DNA of 64,000 bases from Epiperipatus broadwayi (GCA_028023455.1 JAQFVV010006449.1:60001-124000); one strand, 5' to 3'; counted from the first letter of the stretch, positions 23,345-36,499 are shown. Program-made: numbers and translations. The notes: generated by a model from the letters alone, not told the origin.

Positions 23345-23433
23345 CTAACGAAAGAGGTAGTGAATGCTTACTCTGATGTCTATGTAAACAAACATGCTTT
23401 GACAGTGTTTTTGGTAAAATGCCATCTGTTGAT

Positions 23434-26400
23434 TATATATATATATATATATTGTGACGGTATATAAATATGGCATTACATTCATTTAAAATAAAAAATA
23501 AGTTCGCAAATAAAAAATAAATTTATAAAAATCTAAAAGCTAAAAAAAAAAAAAAAATAAAGAGTTGTTAAACATACATTCGCACAGATGCAAAACTTTA
23601 AAAATATTTTTTTTTAATAAATGAAAAAGTGTTTGAACATATATTTTGTAAAAAGATTTATATATTTTTGTAAATAGAAATGATTGTTTTATAAATTAAT
23701 TGAAAAGCAAGCTAGCCCTTGGGCTCTTGTATAATTAAAAAGTCTGATGAAAGATAGATAAGAAAATAAAGAATTAGTTTGTCCAATATAGAAGCAGCAA
23801 ATAAAGGCCTGGACCATAATGAAAAAATGGAACAGTGACATTTTCGTTCATGGAATCCATAGGAGGATTATAAAAGGAAAACAATTCAATTTAAGAGTTT
23901 CCTGACAGTTCCAACTTGAGTTTGTGAGAAGATGATAAGACGCACTTGTCATTCTCTCTCACTTATTTTAAAAATGAAATGACTGGGATACCAGAATGGA
24001 ACCAGCTAAGGCTACCTCCAGAATATCAGACCGGTCTTCCATGAAAGTCTTCATGGGAATTAACAACAGGAACCGGGAGCTCTTCTACTGTAAGGTGTAA
24101 ACAGAAAAATTTTACTACAAATAATTAAAAACTTTAAAGTTTTAACAAGCTAAACATTTTTTAATGAACTTTAATCTGACTTTCCAAATTAATAATTAAT
24201 GTTTAAAATTTATATAGTTAAGTTTGCTAAAATCATTTCCATTTTTTTTATTTCTATTAATATTTATTTGTACATATTTTTTAAATGCATGAAATTTAAG
24301 TTGGGTATGGACATTGCATGGATTCGTTAGCAGTTAATTGTGTTGTGGTTTTCATATTCGATTAGAATATATAAGTCATCAATGTCAATGTGGCATTTTA
24401 TGATGAATGCCATTGGGTTTCTTGTATTTCCTCTGCAATTGACATTATCAATGACTTTGTATTTTGATCGGTTATGTTTATTTTGGAATGTTTTTAACTG
24501 TGGAATCTATGCAGCCGATCTATACTCAACATTATAAAACAAATTTTATAAAATTCATCTGTGTGAGCATATATAAATGTTAAATTTAAGTCAGTCGTGA
24601 ATGGCTATCATCATCATTATCATCATCAACAACAGTTATCAATCCACTGCAGGATGAAGGTCTTTCCAATTTTATTTCCTCCTTCTCCTTCTTTTTTTTC
24701 CTTTCTTTCCCCCCCCCCCCCCTTTTTCTTTTTTTATTCCTCCCTCTCATTTGGTTAGTTTTTTTTGTTGTTTTTTTATTTTTTTTTGAGATTTGTAAAG
24801 TTATATATATAGTTTAAGAGAGGGTAATCTTAGGTTATTTGTTTTGTAGTTAAATTGGGTCAATGGATTAGATATATTGATGTAATTAGTAAATGTAGCA
24901 TCAGATCTGCTATGGGCAGGATTGCATATATATGCCACACATCTTCTGTTTGCCTATGGACGGGATTGTAAGTCGGAAAAAAGGACTGCAGTCCATTCCT
25001 ATGGAGTTTTTTGTTTGTTTTTCTACTCACCAACAGATGTAGCATTCCTGTTTGGTTGAGAGACAATGTATTCTCTAACTCTACTTACTGTTCAGATGTA
25101 CATTCCTGACAGTATAGTAGTTTGTGCTGTTGTATTCATGCTGCATTAAATACATCAATATATCAGATGGATTGACGTTGGTTTGGCTGCGAACTTTTGG
25201 CCTAAGGTTAAATAAGGGATAGAACATTTTCTTTTCAAATGCAGATCTATGTAGTTTATTCATACTGGACGATCTTAATAAAAATATTAAATTCATTCAT
25301 ACTCAACAATCTTAAAATAATAATTTAAATTAAAAATTAAAATTAAAATCTAAATAATAAATGTTATTCCTCAAATTTAAAGTGATTATATATGTGCGTA
25401 AATAAATATTATTTGTGTATTAATTACTGGCAGTGGCTTTTATTTTTTATATTTAAGATATAAATTAAAGATATATATTATTATCTCTGCATCTCCACTG
25501 AGCAAGTGACAATGGGCTAACAGTCTAAATATTTAAATAAAGTGGAATCTTAACAGTGCGTATCTGCCTACTTTATAAATTTTCTAGGTTGAAATGCCTA
25601 GATGGCGCCCTTTTAATGCAGATTACGGTAAGATTCGATCTTCACTTTCTTTTGGATCATTATAATATATATATATATAAATGTTGGGAATAAATATGTC
25701 TTAGATAAAATTTTACCTTTCCCTTAATGATTATTGGATTTTTAAACAAGCAACTTCTTATTGTAAGCTGTATTTTATTTTATTTGCAATAATGGCCATA
25801 ATATTTATCCATTATGTTACATATTAACACTAATTTCTCCCCTTTTTGTATTCCATATTAAAGAAAAATGTGAACATAAACATTGATGTAAAATAGACAA
25901 CTAAATAAAATTCATGATGTCAACTTAAATGTTGTTTAAATTTCACAAGAAAAAATAAACTGAGTGAATTACTTTAATAATCTTCTGTAATCTGCTTTGG
26001 GTATAGAAAGTAAAATATGAGTAAGGATTCATAATATATTAACCAGAATTGCTTTTTCAGAATTGAGAGATTTCATAAAAAATAAGTTATATTTGTTATG
26101 CACACCATTAAAAGTTGGAAGTATGACTTTAGAAACACAATACCATTTAATTAATTAGCATAAGATGATTGATGACTTAAAAGGCTCTCATTATGTATAC
26201 AACACAATGAATAACTGAAGGGTAAGAAAAAAGAATGTGAAACCACATTTAACATTTGGTGAACTAATATTCTTGCAAGGCAACAGGTTTTCCTAAACAC
26301 TGTTGATTAGTTTTTTATAGTTAATTATCATATTCGAAAATCATACCATTATCCACCATTTCTCAGTAATCAGAATTTTTTGTTTACAATTAGGTAAAAC

Positions 26401-27880
26401 GTTATAATACTTCAACACTTTGCTTAATTGTAATTTCCCATTCTATTCTATTTCACCTATGTCTCTTCAATGAAAATAATCAATATTGAAATTCTTGAAA
26501 ATGTCTTTAGAGACATTTTATATATGGATTTTTTTTTCTGCAAATAAATCCATACTCATAAAATACATTTTAGGAAGTCAGTTGTTGTTCATTTGCTTCA
26601 AGTGGTCATTCTAATTAATATGTAATTTTACATTAGTAAGCTTCATATTACTACATGTAAGAAATAGAAAAATATACTAATTAAATATGTGAATGTAAAT
26701 TTTATACATGTTGCAGAATATATAAAACTCTTAATACAAATAGTTTTGTTACAATAATTATATTTTAATCAAGAATACAACCAATAAAACATGTTTTCAG
26801 TAGCAACTAATTTTTTTTTATCATAGTAATGCCATCTAGTGTATGATAAGCTTTAGTATTCAAGATGCTAGTGATTATTATATCCCTAGCTAGTGTTGTT
26901 CCATCCAATATTCTCAGATAAGTATCCCCAATCAAAAAAAGCTCACTGATGAAATTCATAAGTAAAAAAACAAGCCTGAAGATATTGCATAGGATAATAA
27001 TGGATAGGGATTGTCCAGTCATAATTATTCTTTCTCTATATTTTCATTGACTGTGAAATATTACTTTACATTTAAAAAATCATTAAATAATGACTTTTGA
27101 ATTCAAGTTAATTTTTAAAATTATTATGAATGCAATATAAACAAAAGATTTGAATTAAATAAATGGAACACCAAAAATTGCTTTCATTTGACAATTTTTT
27201 TATCCAAAATATCTTATTTCTATTGTCTTTGTAATATTTTTTTAACATATAGTTTGCTAATATTTAAAAAAATAACCTGAAAAGTTAGATAAATCAATTA
27301 TTTTATATAGTGCAATGTTTTATAAACTGTAATAGCTAAACAGCATTAAGCTGTTGCACATGCGCTTTGCAGATTTTAACTATAAATGACTGAATACAAA
27401 CACTTCAAACACATGATAAAGTCTTTGAGAAAAGATAGAATGGCCTAAAAAGTTAGAATAATTGCAGCTGAATGATTGTGCCACAGCAACATTAATCTCA
27501 ATGAACATAGATTTATTATACATGATCATTTATTGAGTACTAAGCTTACACCAGGTGGCATAACTGTGGTGAGAGAAAAGTAATTCACTATAATAAAATT
27601 TCAATTTTTTTATATGGTTGAAAGTAGGAAATAGAGTTTGTGCTGCATCTCAAGATCTAAATATTTCTTAGAAAATTGTGTAGATGATTAAAGTGACTCC
27701 TATTCTCAAATTGATAGCTGTTTAAACTTAAAAGTTGTTGATTTCCTTTCTGGGGATATTAATTATTAGTCTTTAATAGGAATACAGGTAAAATATTGAT
27801 AATGTTATGTGTATTTTTGAATTAGCAAGACATTAACAATCACTAGAATGTAAATGTAAAAGCCAAAATCTGAAATATTA
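23434..27880. other. Intergenic sequence, low-complexity tracts
   Basis: No supported gene. Holds a (TA)n run (23,434-23,452), an A15 run near 23,545, a trinucleotide ATC run (24,605-24,635), and a polypyrimidine block with C12 near 24,711-24,722. The stretch 24,890-25,300 is less AT-rich and looks like a dispersed repeat that I cannot name. Confidence 0.45.
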
Positions 27881-27889
27881 AAATGATCA

Positions 27890-29110
27890 AAATGTTATAT
27901 GATCATCATTTTATATGCTTATATAGGCTGCTAATAACAGTAGCAAACTCCATACAATAGTGTCATCATGTGGAAACTTTCATAATTGGTGGATGAAGGA
28001 AGAGATGTGCATAAAATTATTATGAAGTGCCTACTCATCCAATATCCCCAGACTATTTCTTTGCTTGTGGCATTCATCGGTGATGAGCCTTGAATTTACG
28101 AGCACTGACCTAGATCTTAGGACCTAATATAACAACCATCTTTTACCTAATCTGTTAACTATATAGCTAAGAGCTGAAGATGAACCAATATTTCAATCAA
28201 AGCTCATTAGCATGTATATTCTTTATGATCTGAACTCAGTTTAACATCTATATATTGTCATTGCTTTTTTTAAAAAAACAGTTACCATTATCTCATGGGC
28301 AGGATAGATATAATACTATCAAAACATCATGTGATTAAATTTTATGTTCGACACAGGCTGTTAATAACAGCAAATTCTCAATATAGTATCACCCAAGTTA
28401 CAGCCTTCATTATTAATAAATGGAAAGTTTGTGCATAAAATCCCCAACCAGTTTCTACTCATCCAATAGGTCATAAACAGCTGCTAGAGAGATACATTAG
28501 ATTGTAAGATATTGGTGTGGTTCTCTTAAATTCAAAGCTCTTTGCTGATGAATGTAACAAGCTAGAAACATATTTGAGGTATTGGATGAGTAGGAACTAG
28601 ATAGACATTTTATGCACATATCTTCTTGTAGTCATTGATTATGAATGCTTTCACTTAGTGGCACTATTATCATTTGCTACTGTTATTAACAGCCGATGTA
28701 AGCATATGAAATATTGATCACACATTGTTTTGATCATTTATACCTATTTGTTCATGGGATAATGGTAAGTTGTTTGTGATAACCCAACTACACCAAGATG
28801 TGTAAATGCTGAACTGCCTTCAGATCTATATAACTTATTTTATGAATGAGCTTCAATTGAAAACATGTTTTCACCTAGGTCTCCTAGCTTTATAATTAAC
28901 CAAATAGGTTAAATATGGTTGCTGGACCGTTAATTTCATTTGAATATAAGACCTAAACTCAAATCCAGCACCTCACTAATGAAAGTCACAAGGTAGAAAT
29001 AATCTATGATTCAGAACCAGATTGGAATTTTATGCACAAACCTTGCACTCATTGATTATGATGGTTTGTACTTCTTGGTAATACTGTATGAAAGGTTGAT
29101 AATGCTTTGT
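27890..29110. repeat. Inverted array of the ~440-bp repeat family
   Basis: Two direct units (about 27,890 and 28,322, sharing AGGCTGYTAATAACAG, and GTGCATAAAAT at both about 28,008 and 28,432) are followed by units in the opposite orientation (28,490-28,730 and a partial at 28,950-29,110). In the inverted part, GTTATTAACAGCC (28,681-28,693) is the complement of the same block. A worn hammerhead-like core CTGATGA ... GAAAC (28,543-28,567, +) and its counterpart at 28,045-28,085 (-) are present. Confidence 0.65.
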
Positions 29111-30015
29111 TTTAATAAACTCATAGTAAAAACTCAACTATTAAGCCTTATCATATCATTAAGTAAGCTTTGAGAGGGCACCTATAAAAAATTCCAAAGA
29201 CCTATTGAAAAATATATTTTTTATCTAAAATGTTTCAGATTTTTCACCAACAATAATAACACTTTCTCTTATTTTATCACATACAAGGTGTATAACATGA
29301 ATAAATTCTAACAGCCAATTAACTTCAAGCATCACCACATTTGCTACAATAAATAAAATGCTTATGCCTGACTCTACAAATCAATATGCCACTTTTACTC
29401 CTAACACTTTTTTTGTGTGTTGGCCATCAAACTGGTAAAAATCTTTTTTTAATTCTCCCAAACCATCCGGAACCTCAAGTAGCTTTTTATTATCTAAGAT
29501 TGGTAGTAAACTGAAATACTATTTATTCAACAAATTAAAAGCATATTGTTCTTATTAAATGTTTATTATTGAGTCTTATACTTTTCATGTTTGTGTATAC
29601 TGATAGTCAAAGTCTCAAAATAAATCTGCCAATCAGCAGCTGCTTTCTATGATTTCCGGTCTTTGAAGTTCTTATTAAGCTACCAGCAATAAAGAATTTG
29701 ATTTCTTTTAATTTTATGAAGGCTATTAATTTCAGGAATGAAAGTAAAGCAAATTATTTAACTCCTATCATTTGTGTATAAATTAAACTCTTATTATAAA
29801 TAAAGTATTATCAAATGTTTATTGCATCTTAAATTATTTGTCCAACCACAACAAACTACACAAAATGCGTTGCACAATTATGAATATTTTTGTAGCGTAA
29901 TTTTCACTATTCCACTCTTATGCAAGATAGAGACCGGTTTCTATCCACATTTAACTCTTCATAGAGTTATGTACTCATAAACATATAAACACAGACGGGG
30001 GAAAAGATGTATGAT
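29111..30015. other. Intergenic sequence
   Basis: Nothing recognised on either strand. Confidence 0.4.
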
Positions 30016-30017
30016 CT

Positions 30018-30068
30018 CCAAGGAAACACATTTCACGCTGAAGCAGCACTCATCAATTGGCCCAGACC
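30018..30068 (-). ncRNA. Hammerhead ribozyme, diverged solitary copy
   Basis: Minus strand: CCAA pairs with UUGG in stem I; core UUGAUGA (C3 to U); stem II GCUG-CUU-CAGC; GAAA. Same family as the 19,065 ribozyme. The C3 change predicts low activity. The sequence after it (30,115-30,190) shares GTAGTGAAGATTGCATTACA-like blocks with 11,970-12,020. Confidence 0.5.
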
Positions 30069-30069
30069 A

Positions 30070-32250
30070 CAATCTTTTACAAGGACTCTTGATATAATTG
30101 TTGATTATGTATAGTAATGTAGTGAAGATTGCATTACAGAAATGTTACTCATTATTGGATACTCTCTAATCTAATGAATGCCTAATAAAAACATTAACAT
30201 GCCGCAATTATTTTGTAATTGCTTTAATGGTTAATCTGTACTATATAAATATTCAATTAATTAGAGGACTATGAGAAGCACGCAATTCTTAAATTCAAAC
30301 CAAAAGAAAAAAGACATTTAAATTTATTATTATAGGTTTGTTACTTTATGAATAAAAAAAAATATTTTACTTTTTCTATCAAAACATAACGTCTTTTAGT
30401 TAAAGGATAAATTCAATAATTATCACAATGTGGCGCTACAATCGACTTCGCGTTTGATACAATCGTCAGTGAAAGGGTCCAATTTTTTTTTTTTTTTTGC
30501 GTTCGTTAAATGCATTTTATAAACTAATGTTTATCCTTGAATTCCTGAATTTATTTTTTTTAAAATATGGGTATCATTTTTCATTGGTCAGTGAGACTAA
30601 TTTGGGCTAATATTTTATATTTAATTTTAGCTCAAATCATAGGTAAAGCATTTGATTTTATATTTGTTACTCTATTCTGTTTTTAAAAATATAATCTAAG
30701 TTTTAGCTAAGCATTCTATTAGAATTAATTGATATAAGTAATTTATGTATGCAATTATAAAAGTTTAAACAATTGTTATTAAAATTTGTTTCTATAGTGA
30801 TAAGTTATGTTTTAAAGCATATAATATCATAGTATAAATAAAATATATAATATAAGACGCACCAACTTTTTTTTTACACATTTTTAAAAGATTATTTTTC
30901 ATAAATTTTCAACATGATTAACTGTACTAATTATATTGTTATTTATGTTTACAAAAAATACAATTAGAGAACACTGTAGTTAGGTTTCTTTTAATATTTA
31001 TCCTCAAAACACAGAAGTTTATCTCTAGAATTAAATAAAATTATTTGAAGCTTCTTGAGAAACTGAGTTTTTGCATAGGAAATCATCTTTTGTGTCATCA
31101 AATGGATTACTAATTTCATGTTTCTTAAATAACTTTACAACTGTCTCATATTGCACCGTATCCCATGAAGTTTTGACTCGTTCCGAAATTTAATACTAGG
31201 CATGTACCAGATGTTATCACTTTCAAAATCTGTAAATTACATCCACCTGATCCATTTCTCCTTCATGAATTCTTTAAATAGTTTATCAATGGAAACATTT
31301 AATGATTGAAACTGCTTGTTACGCCACCTGGAATTACAGCTAATTGAGTTTTCAGTTTTTTTAATTAATCTTTCATAGCTTCTATTTTATAACTCCAAAA
31401 CTGATCCCATTCTTGCAAGGCAAATTCCTTTAACAGTATACCTCGACCAAACATCGTCTATTCAGAATGAATATGCACAAAAATACCTTTATATGTCTGT
31501 ATATATCTTTACATAACAGCAATAATAGATATTATACATAATAAGGTTATTTTAGGCAAATATTAATTTTTGCCATTTTCAATGTGCTTCAACGAATTAA
31601 TATATATTAATATTAACCAGAAGTTTTAGACTGACTGGAACTATTATTCATAATTTTGATTATTTTTGCATAAGATGCATTCTATATTTTTGGCATATTT
31701 TAAGGAGAAAACTATGTATTACACACTGACAAATATGTCATTTTCAAAAGTATAAGAACCAGACAATTTATATATATATATATGAAAAAACAAATACAAG
31801 TTAATCACGTAACCTGCTAATTATATATATATATATATGGACATATATATATATAATTACATTCCTACAGTTTCTTATGTACTTATTTAAACATATCTAA
31901 AAGTAATATCAGTATCTGGCATTGCATGTAATTGACAGTAATTTATGTATACATTATATTGAAAGATTCGTTAACTTGAATTTGTTTTTTTAAAAAAAAT
32001 TATATAATCCTGCAATAAAATTCTTATCACCATTGCCTATCAGGTCTAATAATATGGATATTGATTTTTAAGGATCTGCATTTTACATTCTTTAAAAAAG
32101 ATGCAGAATCGTATTATTATTTACAGGCTGTATAATTGACCTGCCAGTGATATTTTAGAGATGATGATAATTTAATAGCTTGTGATTGTTTTTTTAAAGT
32201 ACTTCAAACCATAAAGGTTATATAAATATTTAAAGTTAAATATCAGCTTG
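30070..32250. other. AT-rich intergenic sequence
   Basis: No gene recognised. Short TA runs at about 31,772 and 31,824-31,852. Confidence 0.45.
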
Positions 32251-32260
32251 ATTAATTTGA

Positions 32261-32316
32261 AGTGGATATCAGCTGTTCCATTATTTGCAGTGGATATTAG
32301 CTGTTCCATTATTTAC
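32261..32316. repeat. 28-bp tandem duplication
   Basis: Two adjoining 28-bp units, each containing AGCTGTTCCATTATTT, differing at two or three positions. Confidence 0.9.
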
Positions 32317-32779
32317 TGCCATTTATTGATTGAGTTATTTAGTAAAGAATTTATAACAGAATTCAAATCAGTCATCTGGCTCTATAGTCTATACCAGAAG
32401 CCTATTTTTGAGTCAGATGTGACCATTTGATCTTCAATTCCATGCCTCTTTTTTGTAATTTGTAAATATTAACACTGTAAAAGAGCAAAAATGCACTTTA
32501 CAACTGTTGTTTCTTGAATTGCTGCTGCCTTCTTATACAATAATTAGTGTTTATCGTGAATATTTAAATGTTAGAAAAGTATGAATAAATTAAACTGTTA
32601 AAGTAATTTTTTGTTTTTATTTATTTATTTTTAACAGAATTTTTACTTTTGTTAGGAATTATCTTTTATTACTAAATGTTCAAATATATTCACAGCCATT
32701 CAAAAATGTATGTATTTTTTGAACATATATTTTACTTGTTTCCTAGTATTTCTTTGAGGGGAGGGGGTGAGTGAAACTA

Positions 32780-32822
32780 GTGGCTGTGCATTTTCAAAAG
32801 TTTGCTAACCCCTGTCCTAGAC
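32780..32822. other. hAT-like transposon terminus
   Basis: AAGTTTGCTAACCCCTG ending at 32,814 is, on the other strand, a CAGGGGTTAGCAAACTT end as in many hAT elements. TCCTAGAC (32,815-32,822) would be the 8-bp target site. I did not find the partner end, so it could be a solo or truncated end. Confidence 0.3.
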
Positions 32823-33800
32823 TGATTTTTAAAAAATTATTTCTAAGAAAATTGCAAAAGAAAGACCCGTCAAGTATATGTTAAGCTTGATATTGGCATT
32901 TTCTAATTGATGTGCATTTAGATTGTTTATGTAATATCATTCAGCACTACTCAGATAGGTAGTTGAATATTTTTGAATAGCAAATTATCAAATGAAAGGA
33001 GTTTGTATATCATTGTATATATTATATGGTCTATTTTCAAGATCCTAAAACTTGGCTGGTGTTATATATCTGTGACTATTTTATAAGTTTTACAAGTACT
33101 AAGAAAGGTCATAAAAAATATTGTTCTTGTTAGATAAAATTCAGCTTCATTAAAAACTGTTTTTCTTAAATGTTTTTAATGCAGCTGTTAGTAGAAACAG
33201 AAGAAAGGTTCAAAGTTACTAGAAATAATGATATTTTCTTTATGGACATTAAATTTTTGTACAATACATAATTAACCAATTCTATCACTAAGTTATTATG
33301 AAAGACCGTGATCCCTACAATGTGTCAAACCATTTGCACTTTAACAAGTATAATTGGAAGTCATAATTGAAAACAAAAATAGATGCAGATTATTTGACCA
33401 ATGAAGGTCACTGTGCTCAAAGACAAAATGTTTATTCCAAATATAATGATAGAAATTTGATGTCCATTATTTAGAAACAATAGCTATGATTCTCATATAC
33501 TTACAACGCTGTTTAAAAGTCTTAAATTGCTACTTTGAATTTTTATATTTGTATGCTACTGAGATCAAAAAATTTTTAAAGAAGGTATTGTAGCTACAGT
33601 AATAAAATGGATCTACAGATGTTGTTAATAAAAGTGTTGTCATTAAAAATTAATCTGTTTAGTTCCATTTTTGCATCACTAGTTATTCATTGCATCTTGC
33701 TCACAAGAATATCATGCCTCCTGAGTTATGTCCAGCATAACCAAACAATGATAAGTAAGGATGTAGTGAGATTTAATTCTAATGGTGCCATTTAGGACAC
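32823..33800. other. AT-rich intergenic sequence
   Basis: Nothing recognised. Confidence 0.4.
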
Positions 33801-34219
33801 CAAACACACTCATAATCATCATAGTCTCTTTCAATTAAGTATGGGGACCGATTTGTAAATGGCTTTATAAAATGCATCCCCAACATTGTCCTGGTGTGAA
33901 ATCAGACCCAAAAAGATCATTATTTTTCTAATGAATAATTCCCATTCTTATAATCTGACTCCATCAGACAGATGCCTATAATATGGGAAAATCCTGCTAT
34001 ATTCTTTGATGCATCTATAGCAGGGTCATATCATTCAAATCCACCCTTGATTTCCATCTTGGAAGGTGCATAATTTTTTTGTCTTTCCACTAGCCATTCA
34101 TTTCATGCTGGTATGAGTAGCATTTATATTCTTTTTTCTAGGATATTGTTTTAAATGAGGGTGCGATCTCAATAAATATCAACTTTTTTCTGAACATTTA
34201 GGAGGATGGTTGGATCTTC

Positions 34220-34460
34220 TAACGTAATTTTTTCTTGGTTTAGTAAAACTATACCTTTGTCATTGTCATTCTGTCATTTGTGTTTCTTGAGAAAGTCAGA
34301 CTTTACTAGCACATCCTTAATCAAATCCTTTAATGACCAAAAAAGGATATTCAAGAATTTGTTCCATTTGAAATCTAAATAAACTTAGTTCTCCATTCTC
34401 TTTACCCTACTATCAGCCAGTGTCTTTTAAGCTGTCTTTATTGGTAATTTTAACAGTAAG
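34220..34460 (-). pseudogene. Retropepsin-like C-terminal segment
   Basis: The broken frame reads EYPFLVIKG, then LIKDVLVKSDFLKKHK, a stop, and NDNDKGIVLLNQEKITLEDP. This matches the second half of retroviral-type aspartic proteases, where a conserved hydrophobic-DV(I/L)-x-x-DFL-x-x-H block is followed by an acidic turn and beta strands. A DTG is read near 34,430 out of frame. Clearly dead. Confidence 0.4.
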
Positions 34461-35364
34461 GGCCTCTGCCCTTCCAACTATGTTAGCCAATTTTTTGAAG
34501 TGAAAGATACCTGGCTCCTGTTATCGAGAGGCTAACACCTTCATTACTTCAAGCCTGATGCAGACCATAGGGCATGGCTAAATCTGGACACCAGATTCAG
34601 ATCTCAGTTGTCAAGATCCTAAAAATTGGATTTTCATAAGCCCCATTCTTCTTTAAATTGGCAGAACTTCTGATATTTGATGACACTTAGCATGAGTTTG
34701 TTCATCTTGTCTTGATCTCTGGAAGGCTATGGGTTGTAGTTATTGGTGGTAATTACCTGACACCTGAGAGAATCCATCTTGTACATTTTCTCCAGAGCTT
34801 TTTGAAATGAGGAGTAAAATAAATGGTCATCAAAAGTACAGACAACTTTTCTATGGTCCATATTTTGCATTCAAACATCACCTCTTGTACCTGAGCTGAT
34901 ATTCTGTTGTAGGACCTGGATCATCTTGACATCCTTAAAAGGAAACTTAGTCAATGATCATAGGTGCCATCTGTCTTTTTCCTTCATCATCAACCATATG
35001 ACTTTCTGAGTATAGCATGATAAATTTTATCATGGCCTTCCTTGCTACAGAATGTTTTAAAGAGGGATAAAGAGGTGTAAAGTTTTCCATCATAACAATT
35101 CCACCAGCACATGTCATAGCTCTGTAAATTATGAATAGTATGTGTGACTTGAAGTCTGACTTGTTCTGCCAATGTCATTTTATTTTTAGGTTCACCCCGA
35201 GATCTCTTTTAAAGGTCTTGACCTACATAAACTTCAACAGGTAAGGCTGAACAGTTGGTATGGGCTCTGGAGCCTTTAAAACTCAATTTTTCTATACAGT
35301 CTTTCCAGTATTAGTATACTTGGTGCAGAGGTCTTCATTATCTGCAACTGAGGGACTTCAGAAG

Positions 35365-35436
35365 ATGTTTTATTACATCAATGCTGTTAGCATCCATAAG
35401 ATATTTTATTACATCAATGCTGTTAGCATCAGCAAA
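35365..35436. repeat. 36-bp tandem duplication
   Basis: Two 36-bp units sharing TTTTATTACATCAATGCTGT. The length is a multiple of three, so it could have arisen in a coding frame of the surrounding element. Confidence 0.9.
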
Positions 35437-36499
35437 ATATTCCCTGGAATAATCAGTGTTATGCATCATATCTTTTATTTTGGCTACCAACTGAACCTAT
35501 ACAGGATTCCCCATTTGGGTTCTGTTATTGTCCCACTTGGCTTTTGATATCTAAGCCATCTCTTGGAGTTTTTTTTTTCACTCTGGAGATCTTTTACTTT
35601 AGTCCAACCATTATCTCTGCCCTTTTCTTGGCAGCTATCTTATTTACTTACACTATATATTTATAATCTCATCATAGATCTCTTCTATGGCTCCTGTAGT
35701 TTTTTTATTTTGTCTTCTTGTTCTTATTTTGAATTTTCAGTCTCTCTTAATTTGAGAAATTGTGCACTATACAGAAGTTTATTGCCACTCAGGTTCTTTC
35801 AAACTTTGCTTAACTTCTATATAGCCCCACTGGTCTCTTCCTGATGATTCCCCAAAAGTTCTTGGAATTTAAAGTGTATCTTGTATTTTCACTGGCAGTC
35901 TATTCTAAATTTTTCTAACCTCTTCTGCAATATATTTTCTGACTGTCTGTCCCTTTTTTCCCTGTTTTGGTTTTCTAAATTTTTTCCATCCTCGTCTTCT
36001 TTGCTTCTAAACTTTCTTAGAATTTCAACATATTTTGGAATATTACAGCTATTCTTTTTATCTCTAGCTTCACATCTAATCTAGCTTGTTCATTCATCCC
36101 TTTCATATTTTGTAAGAGGTTAATCAAATGATCTGTATTCTCTCATATCATTTACTGCTTTCTCTTTTCTAGTTACCATGGATGGGTTCTTAAATGTCAC
36201 AGGTACCTTTTGGTACTTTCTTGTATACTGGCTGATGCTCACTTCCCTTTCTGTTTCTTTCTTGTACTATGGTCCTTCCCAATCTTCCAAATTTCTCTCA
36301 TTACTATCAAGTTTTTGTACTTCTCCCTCAATGATACTCACTCTTCTTTCTATCACTTCCTCTGTACAATTATCCATACTATTCTTGGGTTTTTCCATTG
36401 TATTTTGTTTTAAGTTTGCTAAATACATTTTTTTATAATTACTTCCTTTTTTCAGCTATTACTATTTCCCTTCCTGAAAGTGAGTCACTAAAATTTCTC

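Larger units (their letters stand above)
22541..23433 (+). mobile_element. Candidate retrozyme: tandem ~404-bp units each with a hammerhead
   Basis: Units start at AACAAACATGCTT: unit 1 at 22,541-22,982 (442 bp, including a (TA)n expansion at about 22,667-22,710), unit 2 at 22,983-23,386 (404 bp) and a 47-bp partial unit 3. Outside the TA tract the units are nearly identical. Each carries one hammerhead at the same place, and the two predicted cleavage sites are exactly 404 nt apart, so a self-cut RNA would release a 404-nt monomer. No protein is encoded. Size, tandem copy number, ribozyme type and closeness to a PLE fit the animal retrozymes, non-autonomous elements thought to use PLE proteins. 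(TA)n tracts flank both ends (22,498-22,516; 23,434-23,452). Confidence 0.65.
33800..36480 (-). mobile_element. Decayed gag/protease-like region of a probable LTR retrotransposon
   Basis: A less AT-rich stretch. On the minus strand it gives long peptide pieces separated by stops and frameshifts. From high to low coordinates: Lys/Glu/Arg-rich, probably coiled-coil pieces (36,450-35,850); a 62-codon open piece with LAEQVRLQVTHTIHNLQSYD and CWWNCYDGKLYTSLSLF (35,178-34,990); then a retropepsin-like segment (see 34,220-34,460) and unassigned peptide down to about 33,800. The gag-before-protease order fits an LTR retrotransposon. LTRs and an RT were not found. It could also be part of another decayed element; the family is not established. 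Confidence 0.4.

Noticed and set aside
35260-36438. Several forward hydrophobic open frames (35,260-36,438)
   Set aside because: They are antisense shadows of the Lys/Glu-rich minus-strand gag-like fossil; antisense of such codons gives Phe/Leu/Ser-rich peptides.
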